Source: Dactylis glomerata
Lineage: Eukaryota; Streptophyta; Magnoliopsida; Poales; Poaceae
Assembly (NCBI GenBank): GCA_007115705.1
Contig: QXEO01002100.1
Span: forward strand, 682,001 to 746,000
Length of the DNA stretch: 64,000 nt
Reading direction: 5' to 3'
The notes under the pieces are model-generated. The model worked only from the letters and a program-made list of their open reading frames with translations. It did no database searches and was not told where the DNA came from. The translations under genes were made by a program, and so were the position numbers. Below, in pieces: positions 33,231 to 44,177 of this stretch; the first letter of the stretch is position 1, and each line of letters opens with the position of its first letter.

Positions 33231-35562
33231 TGACGGAAAGGACCACTTCTTTGTTGCCTGCCGCCACAAATTTATGTCTATTTAGGGGTGAACACTCGTT
33301 TGCAATACTCCTATCTTGCTGATTGGATTCAAGGTACTCCATAGTGTTTTTAATTAACAGTAGCAAGGCGGAGGCATTATATTTATTATGTTAAATATAA
33401 TAATAAAATAAGTTCATGGTTACAAAGATTTTGAAAATATGGAACTCTAAATCTATGGCTCTATAGTTATCATAAGTACAATGTTAGGTAAAATTTCATG
33501 TGTAATATGAATCATTTTAATTTGTGGCGAGCCGTGAAATTTCCAAATGTACCATCACAGATCACACATTATATAGAATGTCGCCTATTTTAAAACGTAT
33601 GTAGTGCTCTATTGATATTTTGCACCCTCTCCTTCTATTCATGTGCTTCAGTCATGTTAACCAATAATCAGCTTACTGCATGTTCTCCTACAAACATTAT
33701 TCACAATTCCATGGCGCCACCAAATTCTGCCAACCTGATTATTATCACCCCTCGGTAGCATCGTCTACCATACTTTCGATTAGGGATGAAAATGGAGCAA
33801 CAACTTTTCAACGTTTCCTTGGAAAATGAAAAAAAAAAAGAATAAAGATATGGAAACGGAAATGGAATTTTGCGTAATGAAAAAAAAAACAATTTATTTG
33901 GCGAAAGCAGAAGCGCAAATAGAAATAGAACAACGCTTTCTGCGGAACAGACGTAAAGAAAAGAATTTCCATTTTATGATGGTATTAAATGGTCAATCTA
34001 GCGGACTTAATATGTGATCTTGTCTAACTGAACCGCCTAAACAACCCATGTCCTACTCCTTGTTACACTAAGTAATCGTGATAGGGTTTGGAAGCAAGTT
34101 TGTCAGTTTACTTGAGTTGTTTGGGTTTCTCTGCATAATTTAAGTGGTATTTAAAAGAACCATACACGAAGATTTTTAATATTTTTTTTGGGATTTGGCA
34201 AAACGATAAAATGAAGAGATGTCTACGTGACAAACTTTCTTCTTGGGGCATGTTTATCATTAAAAAAGTCTTTTGATCTCATTCGTTATAATTAGGTCCC
34301 AAAAAATTAAATGAATTAGATAATTTCAGTGATGTGACTTAACCTTGTGACTCTATTTTAGACCTCTATTTACTTTCAGTATAATAGATGGGACAAAAGA
34401 TGCAAGTTCTTAAACTATTTGATCCACATAACTACTAAACTAATGCTTATCCTTACTAATATCCAAGTGAAGCGTTCCCATGATTGCTGCCACTCCATGA
34501 AGGGAGTACGCGTATAAGTTTCCTACACAATATTACCGTTCCAGATTTATGTGTGCGACATATTATTTTGGAAACATAATTCTTATAGCAAACATGCAGA
34601 TGGAATTTCCGTTTTACGATGGTTTTGCATCGTCGACCTCTAGTGTTTTTCATTTTACAGGTATCTCTGCTACTTAATTTTTATATGCTCCTCAAATTCT
34701 AGTGATTAAATTAAAATTAGAGAATATTTTATCTAAGTGCCAAGAGATCATCTCTAAGTTAAGAGAAGTCATACATCTTCCTTTCATTTCTCTCACTTTC
34801 AATTAGTAACTATCATACATGGCATCGGTATGTAAAAGAAGGCTGAGATAATCTTACTGTACATGCCTTAGCTAATCTAGTGACATAAAATTTGGTGACC
34901 ATTCCATATATAGGTGTCCCAAAGTAGTTTACAGTGCAAAAGATCAAATCCCATTTCTGTCGCTTGCTCCAATTTTTATGGTTCTACCAAGATAACAACT
35001 CGGCAGCATTTTTTTTTTGCTAGAAAAGTGTCTTTAAAATTAAAACCATGTGCATTTTGAAAAGATGATGGAGGATCACGATCATATATATATCATTGTC
35101 ATCATATTAAGGGATACACCATTGTCTCCCAATTTTGAAGGGGGTATTATTGTTTGTCCACCCGTCAATCTGTATTTGTGTGCTACTAATTGCATGAAAT
35201 AATGGTTGTCACGATAGAAACAACCATTGCTCGCTGTCCTGATGACACCCTACCAAACCAGGTCCATTTTGTGATAAGATGGCTCTCATCTGCTTATGCT
35301 TGAATTTATTAATTCCATGCAGCTCGGGGTATCCATGCGCATGCTACTCAGCCAGATGTGAGGTGATAATTCGTATTATCTGTACCTATTCACTGCGGCA
35401 GTTACAATGGGTTGTATCTTAGTGCACTATCCTAAGCGGTGGTGTATCTAAGACTATTTATAATGGGAGTATCATAGCTAGTATCATGCACTACATGTAT
35501 GCAAAAAGTTGATGTGGCACCATAATTAATGAGGAGAAAGGTGAGTATGGTATCATATCATG

Positions 35563-35908
35563 AGAGCAAGGATAATAACATAGCCGGCTGTTGGCTATAA
35601 GATTATGCCATGTCATCTAAAAGCTATTTTAAAGACAGATATGTATAATAAGTGGGCTATTAGTTAGCTCTATGGATATAAAGTATTGATTGTTTATGTG
35701 CTTGAACAAGGGCCAACCGTCTCAAAAGTATGCATGCGTCTGCACTACAGGCTGCAAGTGGACGGTAGTACATCTTTTTTGCGTATAGCCGGGTGACAGA
35801 TGAAGCGCCCGCTCTAATCTCTCTCTTACCTTCTCTTACCTCCAGGTCAGATTTTTAATGATGTGGACTTCCTTGTAGCCAGCTGACTAGATCTATTATA
35901 CTTGCTCT
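35563..35908. mobile_element. MITE nested in the outer MITE
   Basis: About 346 bp with inverted ends AGAGCAAGGATAATA / TATTATACTTGCTCT, and sub-terminal CCGGCTGTTGGCTA / TAGCCAGCTG. It interrupts the outer MITE between ...ATATCATG and AATACCATATC.... The target duplication was not resolved. Confidence 0.65.
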
Positions 35909-36130
35909 AATACCATATCATAGCATGTCAATCTAGAAAAAGTTAGTAATAAATACATCTTGTACACATATTTGCATTGAGATTCTAAAAACAATAAACA
36001 TAATGAAACTATAATACTACTTTATGATACTATGCATTGTAGGAGTTGTATTATAAACTAGTATCATATGCATGATACTAGTGTATGGTACTTCCCATTC
36101 ACTAGTAGAAAACGGGCCTTAGGCCTGGAC

Positions 36131-36339
36131 CCTTTAGTCCCGGCCTCCATCTGGGCCGGGACTAAAGGCCCGGCCACGTCGCCCCAAATTCGCCAGCCGC
36201 CCGGGAGGCTTTGGTCCCGGCCCGTTACGAGCCTTTAGTCCCGGTTTGAGACACAAACCGGGACTAAAGGGCTATGCGCTGGGCGGCCCGCATGTGCGCC
36301 CCCTTTAGTCCCGGTTTGTGTCTCAAACCGGGACTAAAG
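36131..36339. repeat. CACTA left subterminal hairpin array
   Basis: Three near-perfect palindromes (36131-36168, 36232-36270, 36302-36339), each of the form CCTTTAGTCCCGG-loop-CCGGGACTAAAGG. Such repeats are the expected transposase-binding sites. The last ends 10 bp before the TATA box of the transposase gene. Confidence 0.85.
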
Positions 36340-36348
36340 TACTCTGCC

Positions 36349-36357
36349 TATATATAT
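36349..36357 (+). promoter_or_regulatory. TATA box of the TNP2 gene
   Basis: TATATATAT directly after the hairpin array and about 300 bp before the first coding ATG. A leader exon ending near an acceptor GACGCAG at 36648-36654 is likely. Confidence 0.65.
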
Positions 36358-36654
36358 GGCCCCTGCAGCCCCTCTCTCCCCTCTTGCATTTTTTTGGATG
36401 AAAGTGTGTGAGTGTGTGCTAGCTCTCCTTTTTGCTTGGATGCACTAGAGGTGTTTGTTGAAATGTTTGTTAGAGCGATGCCGCTTCAGTTCACCGAACA
36501 CAACTACGATATGAGGTGCCCGAGCCACGCTTAAGCCTCTTCCTCTTTATTTCCACTTATTCTAAAAGGTTAGCAACTATATTTCCTCGTTTAGACCGTG
36601 CGGTACTAATTTTTAGGATCGTGATTGTGTTTGATATACTGTTGCATGACGCAG

Positions 36655-39600
36655 ATGAGCCATCCATGGATGTACGGTGATCGACGCACCGCCGCTTACA
36701 GAGAAGGCGTGCATTCTTTTCGAGATGCGGCCGATGCGAACAAGCATGGTGGTGGCTATATGTTTTGTCCATGTGTTGAATGTCGGAATGAGAAGGACTA
36801 CACTTCCTCAAGAGTCATTCAGAGCCACCTGCTTCGGTCCGGTTTTATGTCGGGCTATAATGTTTGGACCAAGCACGGAGAAAGAGGGGTTATGATGGAA
36901 GACGACGATGAAGAAGAAGAGAACGATGATGACAACTACCGATCTATGTTCCCTGAGTATGCTGATACCGCAATGGAAGACAATGAAGAAGAAGATCAAG
37001 GTGCAGAACGGGAACCAGATGAGCCCGCTGATGATCTTGGCCGGGTCATTTCTGAAGCACGGCGAGGCTGCGACACAGAAAAGGAGAGGTTGCAGTTCGA
37101 GCAGATGTTACAGGACCACAACAAATTGTTGTACCCAACTTGTGAAGATGGCCAGAAGAAGCTGGGTAGCACACTGGAATTGCTGAAGTGGAAGGCAGAG
37201 ACCGGTGTGACTGACTCGTCATTCGAAAAGTTGCTGGTACTGATGAAGAAGATGCTTCCAAGAAAGAACGAATTGCCCGCCAGCACGTACGAAGCAAAGA
37301 AGCTTGTCTGCCCTCTAGGATTAGACGTGCAGAAGATACATGCATGCCCTAATGACTGCATCCTCTACCGCGGTGAGAAGTATGAGAATATGGATAAATG
37401 CCCGGTATGCACTGCATTGCGGTATAAGATCAGAAAAGATGACCCTGGTGAGATTGAGGGCGAGCCACCCAGGAAGAGGGTTCCTGCCAAGGTGATGTGG
37501 TATGCTCCTATAATACCACGGTTGAAACGTCTGTTCAGAAATAAAGATCATGCGAAGTTGTTGCGATGGCACATGGAAGATCGTATGAAAGACGATAAGT
37601 TGAGGCACCCCGCCGATGGTCGGCAGTGGAGAAAAATCGAGAGAGAGTTCCCGAGATTTGCAGGTGACGCAAGGAACTTATGGTTTGGTCTGAGTACAGA
37701 TGGCATGAATCCTTTTGGGGAGCAGAGTTGCAGTCACAGCACCTGGCCCGTTACTCTATGTATCTACAACCTTCCTCCTTGGTTGTGCATGAAGCGGAAG
37801 TTCATTATGATGCCAGTGCTTATCCAAGGTCCAAAGCAACCCGACAACGACATTGATGTGTACCTAAGGCCATTAGTTGATGAACTTTTATAGCTGTGGG
37901 CCGAACCAGGTGTACATGTGTGGGACGAGCACAAACAAGAGGAATTTGACCTTCGAGCGTTGCTTTTCGTAACCATCAATGATTGGCCTGCTCTTAGTAA
38001 CATTTCAGGACAGTCAAACAAGGGATACAATGCATGCACGCACTGTTTAGATCAGACAGAAAGTATATATCTGGACAAGTGTAGGAAGAATGTGTACCCG
38101 TACAATCGTCGTTTTCTTCCGCCCAAGCATCCCTTAAAGAAAAAAGGCAAGCATTTCAATGGCAAGGCAGAACCCCGGGGGAAGCCTGTCATCCGTACTG
38201 GTGCTGAAGTATTTGATATGGTCAAAGATTTAAAAGTAATCTTTGGAAAGGGTCCTGGCAGCCAACCTGTTCCTAACGGCCCTGATAAGCGCGTACCCAT
38301 GTGGAAGAAGAAATCTATATTTTGGGAGCTACCCTATTGGGAAGTCCATGAGGTCCGCTCCGCAATCGACGTGATGCACCTGACGAAGAATCTCTGCGTG
38401 AATATTCTAGGCTTCTTGGGCTTGTATGGGAAGTCAAAAGATACACCGGAAGCACGGGAGGACCAGGAACGTCATAAAGGAAGAGATGGCATGCATCCAG
38501 GGCAGTTTCAAGGGCGTGCCAGCTACGCTCTTACTAAGGAAGAGAAGGAAATCTTCTTTGAAGTCCTTTTCAGTATCAAGGTCCCGACTGGCTTCTCGTC
38601 GAATATAAAGGGAATCGTAAATATGAAAGACAAAAAATTCCAAAACCTAAAGTCTCATGACTGCCACGTGCTTATGACGCAATTGCTTCCGGTTGCATTG
38701 AGGGGAATTCTACCGGAAAATGTTCGCCTGGCAATTGTGAAGGTATGTGCATTCCTCAATGCAATTTCTCAGAAGGTAATCGATCGAGAAAGTCTATCAG
38801 GGTTACAGATTGATGTGGTCCAATGTCTGGTCAGCTTTGAGTTGTTGTTCCCGCCATCCTTCTTCAATATAATGACACACCTCCTAGTTCACCTAGTCGA
38901 AGAGATTAGAATTCTCGGTCCTGTATTTCTACACAATATGTTCCCCTTCGAGAGGTTCATGGGAGTCTTAAAGAAATATGTTCGTAACCGTGCTAGGCCA
39001 GAAGGAAGCATCTCCAAGGGCTATGGAACAGAGGAGGTCATTGAGTTTTGTGTGGACTTTCTTCCTGACCTTAAGCCGATTGGTGTTCCTGAATCTCGGT
39101 ATGAGGGTAGGCTGACAGGAAAAGGCACACTAGGAAGGAAAGCAAAAGTATGTATGGACGGGCATTCTTTCTCTCAAGCACACTACACAGTTCTACACAA
39201 TTCCACCGTGGTGGCTCCGTATATCGTGAGACACAAGAATATTCTACGCTCCGAAAACCCGGGGAAGACTGACTCTTGGATTAAAGGGGAACACGAGAAG
39301 ACTTTCGGCAGTTGGTTGCAGACACATCTCATGAATGATGACACCGTTGGAGATCAGCTGTACTGTTTGGCCAGGCCACCATCTTCTACGATATGTACTT
39401 TCCAAGGGTACGAGATAAATGGGAATACATTTTACACGGTTGCCCAAGATAAAAAGAGCACCAACCAAAACAGTGGTGTCCGCTTTGATGCAACAGACGA
39501 GAATGGGCACTGTTTGGAAACATATTACGGGTACATAGAGGAGATATGGGAACTTGACTATGGACCTACTTTTAAGATCCCTTTGTTTCGGTGCAAATGG

Positions 39601-39972
39601 GTGAAGCTGACAGGAGGCGGGGTAGTTGTAGACCAAAAGTACGGTATGACAACAGTGGATCTCAACAATCTTGCGTACATGGATGAACCATTCGTCCTAG
39701 CCAACGATGTCGCTCAGGTTTTCTATGTGAAGGACATGTCTACAAAAACGAGAAAAAGAAATCAGCAAAAGAAGACATCGTCCGATGAGCCAAAGCGCCA
39801 CATAGTTCTTTCAGGGAAAAGAAACATCGTGGGAGTAGATGACAAGACAGACATGTCAGTAGATTATAATAAGTTTCATGAAATTCCGCCCTTCAAAGTG
39901 AAAACTGACACAAGCATCCTACTGAATGATGAAGATTCTCCATGGCTACGACCCAGAAGAAAACAGAAATAA
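36655..39972 (+). pseudogene. CACTA transposase (TNP2-like), one in-frame stop
   Basis: One frame of 1105 codons from ATG 36655 (MSHPWMYGDRR) to TAA 39970-39972, interrupted only by TAG at 37891-37893. Domains in order: N-terminal transposase-associated region with Cys-rich FCPCVEC; an acidic stretch (DDDEEEENDDD); the Tnp2 core with FGLSTDGMNPF, FVTINDWPALSN and IDVMHLTKN; a DUF4218-like region (LLVHLVEEI, FPFERFMGVLKKYVRN); a DUF4216-like region (YYGYIEEIWELDY, FRCKWV); and a basic C-terminus (RPRRKQK). It would bind element ends and cut them. The stop lies inside the core, and otherwise the frame is remarkably clean. Confidence 0.9.
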
Positions 39973-40842
39973 TAGATAGGAATGTTGGTGCAATAATGTA
40001 ATAATGTATTAAACCTTTTATGTAATGCATGATGAAGATTCTCCATGGCTACGACAGACACGGTTACACCGCTCTTTAGAAAAAAAGCCTTCGTAAACAA
40101 ATTTTGTAGAAGAAAAAAACCTCCTGAGTGTTTCATCATAAAATTAGATGAAACAGCAAAGATTGATTTTTGGTTCATCTTGACCAGTGGGTAAATTGCC
40201 AAAGAAATAAACAGAGCTATCACAAGCACCACGAATAGAACATTTCATACCGAACGCCACAACACTGGATCCTAGACTTCTAGATTTAACTCAGGCCGCC
40301 ACCGCATAAAACTCACGCATAGTTCAAACTAAACTAAACTAGACTTCTAGATTTAACTCAGGCCGCCACCGATGGATCTTGTCCTGCGCAACAACAAATC
40401 CCTTGTATGGATCGGTCAAATTCTCAAATATACAAAAAGAATATTAATAAACATAGTTTTTAATTGAAAATGGCAAAATAGTTAATAGTTTGGATAGTTA
40501 AAATAATTAATTTTTAAAATAGAAAATAGTTTTGAATTATTTATTCAATTTCAAACACTTTTCATTTTCATAGTTTTGTCAAATTCTCAAATATACAAAA
40601 AGAATATTAATAAACATAATTTTTAATTGAAAATGGCAAAATAGTTAATAGTTTGGATAGTTAAAATAATTAATTTTTAAAATAGAAAATAGTTTTGAAT
40701 TATTTATTCAATTTCAAACACTTTTCATTTTCATAGTTTTTTCAAATTCTAAACTATACAGAAGTTATTCAATTCAAATTTCAAATAAAATAGTTTTGAA
40801 ATGAAATCTAAAAAAAATCATAACTGGCGCGCATTTATTTCA
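39973..40842. other. AT-rich spacer within the CACTA
   Basis: Non-coding. Short fragments of the transposase 3' end sequence recur (ATGATGAAGATTCTCCATGG at about 40028, compare 39927), and a 163-bp tandem repeat is listed separately. Confidence 0.6.
40415..40740. repeat. 163-bp direct tandem repeat
   Basis: Two almost identical units, 40415-40577 and 40578-40740, each starting GTCAAATTCTCAAATATAC, followed by the start of a degenerate third. Confidence 0.9.
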
Positions 40843-40999
40843 CCTTTAGTCCCGGCTGGAGTAACCAGCCGGGACTAAAGGGGGGGGCTCGGGCGCGAAC
40901 TGGAACCGCCCCCCAAAACCCTTTAGTCCCGGCTGGGGGCTTAAACCGGGACTAAAGGCCCTTTAGTCCCGGTTTAAGCCCCCAGCCGGGACTAAAGGG
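40843..40999. repeat. CACTA internal hairpin array
   Basis: Three CTTTAGTCCCGG palindromes (40843-40881, 40920-40959, 40959-40999) of the same kind as those at the element ends, although this is mid-element. The last two are also complementary to each other as a pair, giving a larger cruciform. A TATA box follows 7 bp later. Confidence 0.85.
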
Positions 41000-41005
41000 C
41001 TGGGG

Positions 41006-41012
41006 TATATAA
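41006..41012 (+). promoter_or_regulatory. TATA box of the second CACTA gene
   Basis: TATATAA after the internal hairpin array, the same arrangement as at 36349. It is followed by a very GC-rich leader (41049-41332) that ends at a good donor, CTCG/GTGAGC, and has no in-frame ATG. Confidence 0.6.
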
Positions 41013-41048
41013 GCCCGCCCCTTCCTCCTCTCTTCTTCCTCCCGGACT

Positions 41049-41332
41049 TAGCCATTTGCAGGAGTCGACGACGCGCGCGAGGAAGCTCTGCCGCCGATCG
41101 TTGCGGCTGCGCGAAAACTCGCCGGCGCCACCGAGCCCCGCCGCGCCGCCCGCCACCAAGCCCCGCCGCCCGCCGCCCTCCCACGCGCGCCGCCCGCCGC
41201 CCTCCCGCGCGCGCCGCCCGACGCGCCACCGCCTGCCCTCACGCGCGCGCCGCCCGCCGCCCTCCCGCGCGCGCCGCCCGACGCGCCACCGAGCCGCCGC
41301 GAGCCCCGCGCCACCCCGACCACCTCTCGGTG
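41049..41332 (+). other. GC-rich leader exon candidate with tandem repeats
   Basis: CG-rich sequence with two copies of a block of about 50 bp (from about 41190 and 41243) containing CGCGCGCCGCCCG. The Pro/Arg-rich open frames here have no ATG and are compositional, so I treat it as an untranslated first exon of the protease gene. Confidence 0.45.
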
Positions 41333-41514
41333 AGCCCGCCCGCCGGCCACCCCTTAATTTTTTTTGTTAACTGTTAGGTTAGATAAATTTTGTTAGGTTT
41401 AGTTTTTTTTAAAATTTTGTTATTTGTTAGAGATAAAATTGTTAGAAAGTTTTAGATAGAATTGTTAGATAAAATTGTTAGGAATTTTATTTGTTACATA
41501 GAATTGTAACAAAG

Positions 41515-42045
41515 AGAAATAGAGTTAAATAGAAATAGAATAATTTTGCAATTAGAAATAGAATTAAATAAAAATAGCAAATAGAAATAGAGTTAAATAG
41601 AAATAGAGTTAAATAGAAATAGAAATAGCAAATAGAAATAGAGTTAAATAGAATAGAAATAGCAAATAGAAATAGAGTTAAATAGAAATAGAGTTAAATA
41701 GAATAGAAATAGCAAATAGAAATAGAGTTAAATAGAAATAGAGTTAAATAGAAATAGCAAATAGAAATAGAGTTAAATAGAAATAGAGTTAAATAGAATA
41801 GAAATAGCAAATAGAAATAGAGTTAAATATAAATAGAGTTAATTAGAAATAGAATTAAATAGAAATAGCAAATAGAAATAGAGTTAAATAGAAATAGAGT
41901 TAAATAGAATAGAAATAGCAAATAGAAATAGAGTTAAATAGAAATAGAGTTAAATAGAATAGAAATAGCAAATAGAAATAGAGTTAAATAGAAATAGAGT
42001 TAAATAGAAATAGCAAATAGAAATAGAGTTAAATAGAAATCAAGT
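41515..42045. repeat. AT-rich tandem repeat array in the CACTA
   Basis: About 530 bp built of AAATAGAGTTAAATAG and AAATAGCAAATAG units in varying order, ending just before the protease exons. It probably lies inside the first intron. Confidence 0.9.
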
Positions 42046-42063
42046 TCAACTACAAGCAAAATA

Positions 42064-43583
42064 AGATCAGACGTTCCTCAGCTTGGACAACAGGCCAAAC
42101 AGTCGATCCCACCCCTCAGGGTGTTACCCGAGAATGTTCCCTCTCTGGTGCAGGGGCAAGATTTGGGATTAGCAAAGAAGTGGGCGGATGAATGGGGTAT
42201 CCCGGTTGAAGTCATTCTGGCTTCCCAAGACGACGTGGTACCCAAGGCTGTGATAGCCCCTAAGCCACAGTTTGTCATGGGAGCGCCTTTGGTCAGCAAA
42301 GATAAGTTTGATGATCTCCCAACAAATATGCGTTACTTGCATACATGGTACTTAAGTGAATCAAATAAAGGGAGAACGATGATCGTGGCGCTTGTCCCAC
42401 GGGAGTACTACGGCCGTCCCGAAGACATCCATATCGACTTTGATGAACTCTTCCAGATGTACAATGCTGACGCCCTCGACAAATCGCTTATGAGTTGCTA
42501 TTGTCTGTAAGTTTTTCAATTCGTTGTCTACATATAACTTGTTCAGTTATTTTAATTCATTGTCTACATATAACTTGTTCAGTTATTTCAATTCATTTTC
42601 TACATATAACTTGTTCCGTTCTGACTTGTACTCTATTATGCAGAATGAAGATTCTGGAATGTAAAAGTAGGAACATCCACAATATTGGGTTTATTGACCC
42701 AGATAAAATACATATAGCGACGCTAACTGATAACCCCAAGGAGACGGAGGAAAACCTTCTAAGGTTTCTAACAGATCAAAATTTCTGTGACCACATATTG
42801 TTTCCATACAACTTCAGGTGAGGGTCTTACTGTGTTGTGTCCATTCACTTATGAGTGTAATTGATAAGTTACTGACACATATATATATACATGTGCAGCT
42901 ACCACTGGATTCTGTTGGACATTCAAATTGATAAGGGAAGAGTTGATGCCTTCGACCCATTATCGAGACCCTTGGAACAGTTCCAAAGCCTGCAGGACAT
43001 GCTCCAAGGGTAATTTCAATCATTCTTGTGCTCTATCGGTCTCTTTCGATGATTTTCTGATATATCAATTAATGAAAAACTTAGCAAATCATTTTCCTTG
43101 TCGGGCAGGGTTTGGAAGCGGTTCAAGTGCGTGACTCCCGGTATCCGGCATGAGAAGCTGACCTTTAGAGCGGCTCAGGTAAGTAGTAGTATGATATACT
43201 TCTATTTTCAATACATTTGTAATGCTAGATTATTATTTTGATTATATATATTCTATTCTCGTAAAGTGCGACCAGCAGCCACGGGGGACGCATCTATGTG
43301 GATACTATGTTTGCGAGACCATTCGCACGTTTACCTCTGAGCACAAGGATTACAGATACGATGTAAGCAATAAACATTCACACCTCTATTTTTACTCGTC
43401 ATTCTTTGTTATCATGATTGATATTCATATTCATCTCCTCTTCTTATATAGTACACGGCCATGCGGGAGAAATACCTACCAGAGCAACGCGCGATTGCTG
43501 TTGCAGAGGAGCTAGCGGCCTTTCTGAGGATAGAAGCTATAGACGACAAAGGACGATTTAGTGTAGCTAGGGGCCATTACTGA
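42064..43583 (+). CDS. CACTA Ulp1-like cysteine protease
   Basis: Six exons joined by GT-AG introns that keep frame: about 42064-42506, 42644-42817, 42899-43009, 43109-43178, 43267-43362, 43452-43583. The protein shows the C48 (Ulp1/SENP) core: His in YHWILLD (42905), Asp in VDAFDPL (about 42950), then Gln in CDQQPRG and Cys in HLCGYYVCE (about 43300). Such proteases remove SUMO and are common passengers of plant CACTA and MULE elements; their role for the transposon is unknown. No stops were found. The 5' end is not settled: the frame is open through 42064 but no ATG was identified, and the leader at 41049-41332 may splice in. Confidence 0.75.
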
Positions 43584-43749
43584 TGTTGGTCCATGTAATC
43601 GAATAGACGGGCTCTTGTCCCGATAATTCTGATCTCCATATAATTGTATATATATGCTCGCTTGTAAGATAAGTTAATCTTATATATATGCATAAACTAA
43701 TTCCCGAACACCAAGGCACCAAACGGGGCATCACGTTAATCCCCCACGT

Positions 43750-43784
43750 AAAACCCTAAAACCCCTAAACCCTAAAACCCTAAA
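43750..43784. repeat. Telomere-like CCCTAAA run
   Basis: Four CCCTAAA-type units with irregular spacing, between the protease gene and the right hairpin array. Confidence 0.8.
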
Positions 43785-43808
43785 GCAAAAAACAAAAATC
43801 TGCAGATG

Positions 43809-43977
43809 CCCTTTAGTCCCGGTCTGTGTTACAAACTGGGACTAAAGGTCCTGGCCCTGATTCGCTCCGAGGTGCCCACGTGGACACCCTCCAGTCCCGG
43901 CTGGTAAGCGGGCCGGGACTAAAGGTTCAGGCTTTAGTCCCGCGGCTGGGGTCCCGGTTTACAAACCGGGACTAAAG
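43809..43977. repeat. CACTA right subterminal hairpin array
   Basis: Palindromes at 43809-43848, about 43889-43924 and 43931-43977 with CTTTAGTCCCGG arms, the second partly decayed (CCAGTCCCGG). They mirror the left array. Confidence 0.8.
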
Positions 43978-44177
43978 CCCCTTACGGGCCGGGACTGGAG
44001 GCCCCGTCCCCACTAGTGATTGTGACTAGTCTAAGACTAGCCACAATGAAATTATTGTAAAGCTGTATAATAACTAGATAGCGCAAGCTCCCAATCACGC
44101 TGCGGTACAGGGTAGCATCCATCAATTTCTCGTTGTCGGTCCTTGATCATTTTCAGTCTGCACTCCATCGGCGTGCT

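Larger units (their letters stand above)
31494..35446. other. AT-rich intergenic stretch with MITEs
   Basis: No gene is supported. It contains a Stowaway MITE (31730-31900), a decayed Stowaway half (about 32095-32180) and a MITE with GGGC...GCCC ends (32904-33230). At 33781 TAGGGATGAAAATGG resembles a hAT-type MITE end without a convincing partner. Around 34690-34870 there is decayed sequence partly like the 32904-33230 MITE. Confidence 0.6.
36100..44018 (+). mobile_element. Complete CACTA (En/Spm, CMC) transposon
   Basis: 7.9 kb between CACTAGTAGAAAACGGGCC and a shorter inverted match ...GGCCCCGTCCCCACTAGTG. ATT is duplicated at 36097-36099 and 44019-44021. Arrays of CTTTAGTCCCGG hairpins mark both subterminal regions and one internal site. 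The element encodes a TNP2-type transposase and a Ulp1-like protease, in the same direction. Because the transposase has an in-frame stop it is probably not self-sufficient, but its ends look fit to be mobilised by a relative. Confidence 0.9.
35447..44036. mobile_element. MITE split by CACTA and by a second MITE
   Basis: The left terminal region (TCTAAGACTATTTATAATGG, then GTATCATAGCTAGTATCATG) is complementary to 36050-36099 joined to 44022-44036 (...TACTTCCCATT + GTGACTAGTCTAAGA). Without its insertions it would be about 320 bp. The CACTA at 36100-44018 sits near its right end, a second MITE in its middle. Confidence 0.7.

Noticed and set aside
40963..41370. Arg/Ala/Pro-rich ORFs on both strands
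   Set aside because: Products of a GC-rich tandem repeat. None has a convincing start or domain.
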